This document shows, in pieces, positions 59,974-64,000 of a stretch of 64,000 nt of DNA; the first letter of the stretch is position 1; each line of letters opens with the position of its first letter. The notes beneath the pieces are model-generated. The model was given only the letters and a program-made list of their open reading frames with translations. It did not search any database and had not been told where the DNA came from. The stretch is from Natrinema salaciae (lineage in GTDB: Archaea; Halobacteriota; Halobacteria; Halobacteriales; Natrialbaceae), in assembly GCF_900110865.1 (NCBI RefSeq), contig NZ_FOFD01000001.1, forward strand, positions 124,001 to 188,000, written 5' to 3'. The position numbers and the translations under genes are program-made.

Positions 59974-60717
59974 CTACAGGTCCATCCCGCCGTTGACGTC
60001 GATCACTTCCCCGGTCACGTACGACGAGTCCTTGCTCGCGAGGAACCGGACGACTGCGGCGATGTCCTCGACTTCCGCCAGCCGCTCGAGCGGGATGCCC
60101 GCGATGATCCGGTCGAGGACCTTGTCGGGGACGCTATCGAGCATGTCGGTCGCGGTGAAGCCGGGGGCGACGCAGTTAGCCGTCGAGCCGCCCTTGGCGA
60201 GTTCGAGGGCGATCGTTCGCGTGAAACCGAACATGCCGCTCTTCGCGGCGGCGTAGTTGGCCTGTCCGTAGTTGCCCTGTTTGCCGACGACGCTCGAGAT
60301 GTTGATCAGCCGGCCCTCCTCCGCGTTCCAGATGTCGTCGTAGAACAGTTGGGTGCAGTTGAACATGCCGCCGAGGTTGACGTCCATGACGCGGTTCCAC
60401 TCCTCGGGGGACATTTCGGTGAACTGCTTGTCGGCCGTGATGCCGGCGTTGTTCACGAGGACGTCGACCTGGCCGAAGGCCTCGTGACAGACGTCGACCA
60501 TCTGCTCGACTTCCGCCCGGTCGGAGACGTCGGCCTGTGCTGCGACGGCCGAGCCGCCGGCCGACTCGATGGTATCGACGGCCTCGTAGGCGTCGCCTTC
60601 CGACGATCGGTAGTTGATCACGACGTTTGCACCTTCCTCACCGAGGTACTCGGCGATACCCCGGCCGATACCCCGAGCCGAGCCCGTGATAACACAGGTA
60701 CGACCATCCATGGACAT
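59974..60717 (-). CDS. phaB: Acetoacetyl-CoA reductase PhaB (SDR)
   Basis: A 247-residue short-chain dehydrogenase. The cofactor motif is VITGSARGIGRGIAEYLGEE, with NYRSSEGDAYEA favouring NADPH; then NNAGITADKQFTEMSPEEWN, the catalytic Ser in INISSVVGKQGNYGQANYAA (with Tyr) and Lys in AAKSGMFGFTRTIALE. It reduces acetoacetyl-CoA to 3-hydroxybutyryl-CoA, the monomer for polyhydroxyalkanoate. Its place beside phaC/phaE supports PhaB over FabG. Starts at 60717 and 60711 are both possible. A TATA-like TTATTTACC on the minus strand (about 60740-60748) gives it its own promoter. Confidence 0.9.
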   Translation of the reverse strand: MSMDGRTCVITGSARGIGRGIAEYLGEEGANVVINYRSSEGDAYEAVDTIESAGGSAVAAQADVSDRAEVEQMVDVCHEAFGQVDVLVNNAGITADKQFTEMSPEEWNRVMDVNLGGMFNCTQLFYDDIWNAEEGRLINISSVVGKQGNYGQANYAAAKSGMFGFTRTIALELAKGGSTANCVAPGFTATDMLDSVPDKVLDRIIAGIPLERLAEVEDIAAVVRFLASKDSSYVTGEVIDVNGGMDL

Positions 60718-60925
60718 GAATCACACATTCAACGTCCGATGGTAAATAACGACCTGTTAGTTATCGGTACGATAAACTGGATAATAACCCGACTGCCGGC
60801 CGGTGCGCTGCGGTGCTACGCGATCGTTGCACCGCCGGCTCGGCGATTCACCGCTGCGCTGCCCGAACTGGTCGGAACCACTGGACGGAGTGAGAACCGG
60901 CGCGGAGTCGAAGCCGCCACGACCG

Positions 60926-62515
60926 CTAGCGGTCCCGAGCCTGGTCGATCCAGTCGTCGATCCGGCTCGGAGCGATGCCCGTCTCGGCGGCGAGTTCGGC
61001 GACGTCGGCCGCGACGAGCTGGTCGAACGTGTCGATACCGGCTGCGGCGAGGTCCTCGGCGTACGCCTGCCCGATCCCCGTCAGTTCGGTGAGGTCGTCG
61101 GCGTCGGACTCGATCTCCGACGCGGCGTCGTCGCCGGCCACTTCCTCGACGACGTCCTCGTCGACGGCCATCTCGCCGGGCTCCGCGGGTTCCTCCTGCA
61201 CGTCGGCCTCGCCGCGCTCGACGATCTCGTCCGCGGAGCGATCTTCGCCGTGGTGGTCGCTCGTCTGGGCGTCGAGATCGGTATCCGTCTCGGTATCGGA
61301 CCCGGTCTCGACGCTCGTTCCGCCGTTCGCGAGGTCTTCCGCTCCCGTCTCGTCGCCGGCGATGTCCGCGGCGAGCGCGGCGTCCGACTCCTCGGGTGCC
61401 GGCGTCGCGGACTCGGACTCGACGTCGGTTCCGTTCGACCGCTCCTCGAACCAGTCACAGACCTGCGGCCAGAGGTCGGCGTGACTCCGCGAGGAGACCG
61501 ACATGCCGATGTGTCCCGTCGCGAACTCGAGGATGTCGGTGTCCTCGGAGGCGATCACGTCGTTGAACGGTTTGGAGGCTTCCGGCGGGATGAGGTGGTC
61601 GTACTCGGCGACGATCTGGAGGACGGGCATGTCGATGTTCTCGAGGTCGACGTGCTCGTCGCCCAGATAGAGCTCGTTCTCGTAGAGCTTGTTCTCCTGG
61701 TAGATGTCGCGGATGAACTCCTCGTAGGCCTCGCCGGCCATGTCGATGCCCTCGTCGAGCCACCGCTCCATGCGGGCGAAGTTCTCGACGAAGTCCTCGT
61801 CCTCCATGTTGTCGTAGAACCGGACGTACTTCGTCACGTTGTTCGCGACGGGGTCCATCAGCGCGAAGCCGACGTCCAGGAATCCGGCAGGGACGTTGTC
61901 GAACGTCTCGGTGACCACTTCGGGATCGTAGTACTCCTCCCCGCCCCAGAGCTCGAGGACCCCGCCGTCGCCGGCGAAACAGAGGCCGGCTGCCATCAGC
62001 GCCAGGTTCTCGACCTTCTCGGGGTACAGCGAGGCGTACATGGCCGACTTCGTGCCGCCCATGCAGTAGCCGAGAATGTTGATCGAGTCCTGCCCGGACC
62101 GTTCCCGGACGACGTCGACGCAGTTGTCGATGTACCGGTTGACGTAGTCGTCCAGCGACAGCGACCGGTCGAGTTTCGAGGGCTCGCCCCAGTCGATCAG
62201 GTAGACGTCGAAGCCGGCCTCGAGCAGCGTCTGGACCACCGATCGGTCGGGCTGGAGGTCGAGGATGTACGGCTTGTTGATCAGCGCGTAGACGACGAGG
62301 ATGGGGATGTCGTATTGCTCCTCCGTCATCGGCTCGTAGTGGAGGAGCCGGAGCTTGTTCTCCGCGTAGACGACCTCGCTGGGCGTCTGTCCAACGTCGA
62401 TGTTCTCGACGGTTTCGGTGCGCTCGGGAGCGACCTGGGTCTTGTCGGCGAGGTCGGCGGTCGCCTCCCAGGCTTGCCGTTGCATGTTCAGCGCGGTTGC
62501 GAATGGGTTGTTCAT
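60926..62515 (-). CDS. phaC: Class III PHA synthase PhaC with HhH extension
   Basis: A 529-residue polyhydroxyalkanoate synthase catalytic subunit. The lipase-like box with catalytic Cys is [20 protein letters not shown]; the Asp and His are in [15 protein letters not shown] and [13 protein letters not shown]. The synthase core ends near residue 365. A highly acidic linker of about 110 residues follows, then a helix-hairpin-helix module ([20 protein letters not shown] and onward) at 475-529. The added module is found in some haloarchaeal PhaC proteins; its role is unproven, possibly granule or DNA binding. Its start overlaps phaE by four bases. Confidence 0.94.
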   Translation of the reverse strand: MNNPFATALNMQRQAWEATADLADKTQVAPERTETVENIDVGQTPSEVVYAENKLRLLHYEPMTEEQYDIPILVVYALINKPYILDLQPDRSVVQTLLEAGFDVYLIDWGEPSKLDRSLSLDDYVNRYIDNCVDVVRERSGQDSINILGYCMGGTKSAMYASLYPEKVENLALMAAGLCFAGDGGVLELWGGEEYYDPEVVTETFDNVPAGFLDVGFALMDPVANNVTKYVRFYDNMEDEDFVENFARMERWLDEGIDMAGEAYEEFIRDIYQENKLYENELYLGDEHVDLENIDMPVLQIVAEYDHLIPPEASKPFNDVIASEDTDILEFATGHIGMSVSSRSHADLWPQVCDWFEERSNGTDVESESATPAPEESDAALAADIAGDETGAEDLANGGTSVETGSDTETDTDLDAQTSDHHGEDRSADEIVERGEADVQEEPAEPGEMAVDEDVVEEVAGDDAASEIESDADDLTELTGIGQAYAEDLAAAGIDTFDQLVAADVAELAAETGIAPSRIDDWIDQARDR

Positions 62516-63057
62516 TGCTCGTCTAGGTGGTCGAGAACGCGATCGAGTTTCTCTTCGACGGCGTGCTGGCGGCGCTCGAGTTCGACGAGGCGGTCACCGA
62601 TCTCGACGACGTCGTCCTGCGTGGCGAAGCCGAGCGAGCGGAGCGTCTCCTGTGCGGCCTCGTCGGCCTGCTGCTGGAGTTCGAGGACGTCGCCGACCGT
62701 CTCGCCGGTCATCTTCGCGAACGCGGTCGTCGACATGATGTCTTTGAACGCCTCGTTGGCCGTGTTGAGCCAGATGTCGCGGAACTCCTCGATGTCGACC
62801 TCCTCACCCTCGAGCTGATCGTTCATCCGCTCGACCATCTGCTGGGAGGCGGTCATCCACGTCTCGTAGGCGCGGGCGTAGCCCTCGACGCCGTCGGAGA
62901 GCTCGGTGTCCTCGCTGACCTCGCCGACGGTCTCCGACCAGCTCTCGACGAACTGGGCCTGCGCTTCCATATTGTCCTCGAGCGCCTCGAGGAATTGCTC
63001 GTTCCACTGTTCGACGAACGCGTTCCAGTTCTGCGCCTCGGGTTGTGAGTCTGACAT
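62512..63057 (-). CDS. phaE: PHA synthase subunit PhaE
   Basis: A 181-residue acidic helical protein, the short haloarchaeal PhaE. It has [58 protein letters not shown] and a C-terminal coiled coil ([20 protein letters not shown]). Class III synthases need PhaC and PhaE together. The gene overlaps phaC by four bases and follows the phasin gene by 42 bases, in one transcription unit. Confidence 0.92.
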   Translation of the reverse strand: MSDSQPEAQNWNAFVEQWNEQFLEALEDNMEAQAQFVESWSETVGEVSEDTELSDGVEGYARAYETWMTASQQMVERMNDQLEGEEVDIEEFRDIWLNTANEAFKDIMSTTAFAKMTGETVGDVLELQQQADEAAQETLRSLGFATQDDVVEIGDRLVELERRQHAVEEKLDRVLDHLDEQ

Positions 63058-63099
63058 GGGTAAAAATTGACGGTGACGTGTAAAAAGCTGCGGCCGGCT

Positions 63100-63585
63100 C
63101 TACGCCGAGACGTCGAACTCGTCGGCGGCCTCTTCGACGTTTTCGGCGACGGCGCCGACGTTCTCTTCGACCTGCTCGTGCGCCTGGAGGGCCGCGTCGA
63201 AGGACGTGTCGACGACCTCGGAGTAGCTCCGGGCGAACTCCTCGTAGGCGACTTCCGACTCCTCGAGCGCGTCGAGGTAGGCGTCGATCGACTGCGACTG
63301 GGCCTCGGTGGCCGAGTCGAAGCCGTCGTCGACGAGCTCGCGGAGTTCGTCGAAGTCGGCCGCTTCCTCGGGCATCGAGGCCTCGAGGGCGTCGAAGTAG
63401 GCGTGGACGGCGCCCTTGGTCAGTTCGGCGTTGGACTCGGCGAGCGCGCTCGAGGTCTCGACGGCGTCGGCGAAGGCGCTGATCGAGCTCCGCTGGGCCT
63501 CGAGGGCGTCGTGGGTGAGCGACTGGCTCTGTTCGATTGCGGTGCGCTGTGCGTCGAAGACTGCGGTGAATGGGTTCTGTGTCAT
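63100..63585 (-). CDS. phaP: PhaP phasin, granule coat protein
   Basis: A 161-residue, Ala/Glu-rich, fully helical protein that fits the haloarchaeal PhaP phasin. Segments are MTQNPFTAVFDAQRTAIEQS, SLTHDALEAQRSSISAFADA and YFDALEASMPEEAADFDELR. Phasins coat polyhydroxyalkanoate granules and control their size. The start at 63585 overlaps the regulator gene by four bases (ATGA), showing translational coupling in an operon ordered regulator, phaP, phaE, phaC. Confidence 0.9.
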   Translation of the reverse strand: MTQNPFTAVFDAQRTAIEQSQSLTHDALEAQRSSISAFADAVETSSALAESNAELTKGAVHAYFDALEASMPEEAADFDELRELVDDGFDSATEAQSQSIDAYLDALEESEVAYEEFARSYSEVVDTSFDAALQAHEQVEENVGAVAENVEEAADEFDVSA

Positions 63586-63902
63586 GATTGCTCCTCTCGG
63601 TTGCGTTTGACGGGGACGACGATCGTCTGGACGATATCGCCCTCCTCGATGTCGAGGGCTTCCCGTTCGGGGCCGGGAATGCTGATCCGACCGCCGCTCT
63701 GAACGCGGGCCTTGAACGTCGCCGTGCCCATGTTCATCGGCCCGAAGGCCGACGTGTTCTCGAGCGGGTTGGCCGACGTGGCCTGCAGCAACTGTTTCAT
63801 CATCTCCTGCTGGGATTCGGCGACCTGCTCGCCCGCTTCCTGCATCTGCTCGGTGAACATCGAAGGCGGGAACCAGAGCGATCGGTCGGAGTCGTCCGTC
63901 AT
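63582..63902 (-). CDS. phaR: AbrB-type regulator of the pha cluster (PhaR-like)
   Basis: A 106-residue protein. An N-terminal helical part (SMFTEQMQEAGEQVAESQQE, then MMKQLLQATSANPLEN) is followed by an AbrB/SpoVT swapped-hairpin domain (ATFKARVQSGGRISIPGPER, EALDIEEGDIVQTIVV). It matches the regulator that heads the haloarchaeal phaRPEC cluster and represses phaP and itself. The ATG at 63902 was chosen; a TTG one codon earlier is less likely. GGCTTATTATG at 63925-63935 on the minus strand is a good leaderless promoter, and an inverted repeat lies just upstream (63939-63959). Confidence 0.88.
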   Translation of the reverse strand: MTDDSDRSLWFPPSMFTEQMQEAGEQVAESQQEMMKQLLQATSANPLENTSAFGPMNMGTATFKARVQSGGRISIPGPEREALDIEEGDIVQTIVVPVKRNREEQS

Positions 63903-63924
63903 CAACAGTACCTTGGCTCGTGAA

Positions 63925-63935
63925 CATAATAAGCC
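63925..63935 (-). promoter_or_regulatory. TATA box of the pha operon
   Basis: On the minus strand GGCTTATTATG lies 23-33 bases before the ATG at 63902, preceded by GAAA as a BRE-like element. This fits a leaderless operon promoter. Confidence 0.6.
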
Positions 63936-63938
63936 TTT

Positions 63939-63959
63939 CCACTATCTACCATCTAGTGG
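63939..63959. promoter_or_regulatory. Inverted repeat upstream of the pha promoter
   Basis: CCACTA and TAGTGG with a nine-base spacer, just upstream of the TATA box. Position suggests a binding site for the AbrB-type regulator or an activator. This is inferred from symmetry only. Confidence 0.45.
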
Positions 63960-64000
63960 CAAGAGGTGGTGTCAGTTGGATCATGAACCCGTTGTACGGG

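Noticed and set aside
60803-62818. 671-codon plus-strand frame opposite phaC/phaE
   Set aside because: Val/Asp/Leu shadow of the Glu/Asp-rich pha genes; no domain recognised.

Overview
The window is chromosomal DNA of a halophilic archaeon (class Halobacteria). The evidence is high GC, strongly acidic predicted proteins, a PGF-CTERM S-layer glycoprotein, TFB, halocyanin, an archaeal pha operon, leaderless TATA-box promoters and typical haloarchaeal small zinc-ribbon proteins. I cannot name the genus from sequence alone.

Layout. 1-5.8 kb is a decayed accessory stretch: a VapBC-type pair, a broken DUF5519 gene, a frameshifted hisH, short dispersed repeats, a hypothetical gene between direct repeats, and an intact NikR/NicO nickel module with a palindromic candidate operator. 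5.8-12.2 kb holds a BBE-type flavoprotein with a divergent FilR1-type regulator, then a minus-strand cluster of multicopper oxidase, ZIP transporter and halocyanin, and a dead copy of the VapBC-type pair. 12.6-15.1 kb is the S-layer glycoprotein. 15.7-31.1 kb is mostly core housekeeping: glutaredoxin-thioredoxin reductase fusion, frameshifted DUF389, DUF357, TFB, DUF555, OGG-type glycosylase, PAS histidine kinase, MBL-fold nuclease, acylphosphatase, NAD(P)HX repair enzyme, MoaC, nitronate monooxygenase and UppP.

31-39.4 kb is a rearranged block around an AglB/STT3-like protein whose catalytic WWDYG-type motif is altered. Decayed copies of the 5' end of aglB and of the 3' end of a coiled-coil gene suggest an old tandem duplication of about 3.9 kb with later internal loss. 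39.5-49.9 kb is an AT-rich, foreign-looking surface-polysaccharide island (flippase, Wzy-like polymerase, glycosyltransferases, acyltransferase) with four alkaline-phosphatase-superfamily proteins from several subfamilies, all ending in the same R-L-x-x-L-G-Y tail. It grades into native-GC sugar genes (polyprenyl sugar-phosphate transferase, epimerase, AglF-like nucleotidyltransferase, AglM-like UDP-glucose dehydrogenase). 56.8-59.9 kb carries small membrane proteins. 60-64 kb is the polyhydroxyalkanoate cluster (AbrB-type regulator, phasin, phaE, phaC, phaB).

Working together: S-layer glycoprotein, STT3-like transferase, sugar-nucleotide genes, flippase and polymerase form a cell-surface glycosylation neighbourhood. 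The best candidate for an undescribed system is the island with four AlkP-superfamily enzymes that lack the formylglycine sulfatase signature, likely glycan-modifying phospho- or alcohol-transferases. Several single-base frameshifts (hisH, DUF389 twice, DUF5519) could be real decay or sequencing error.
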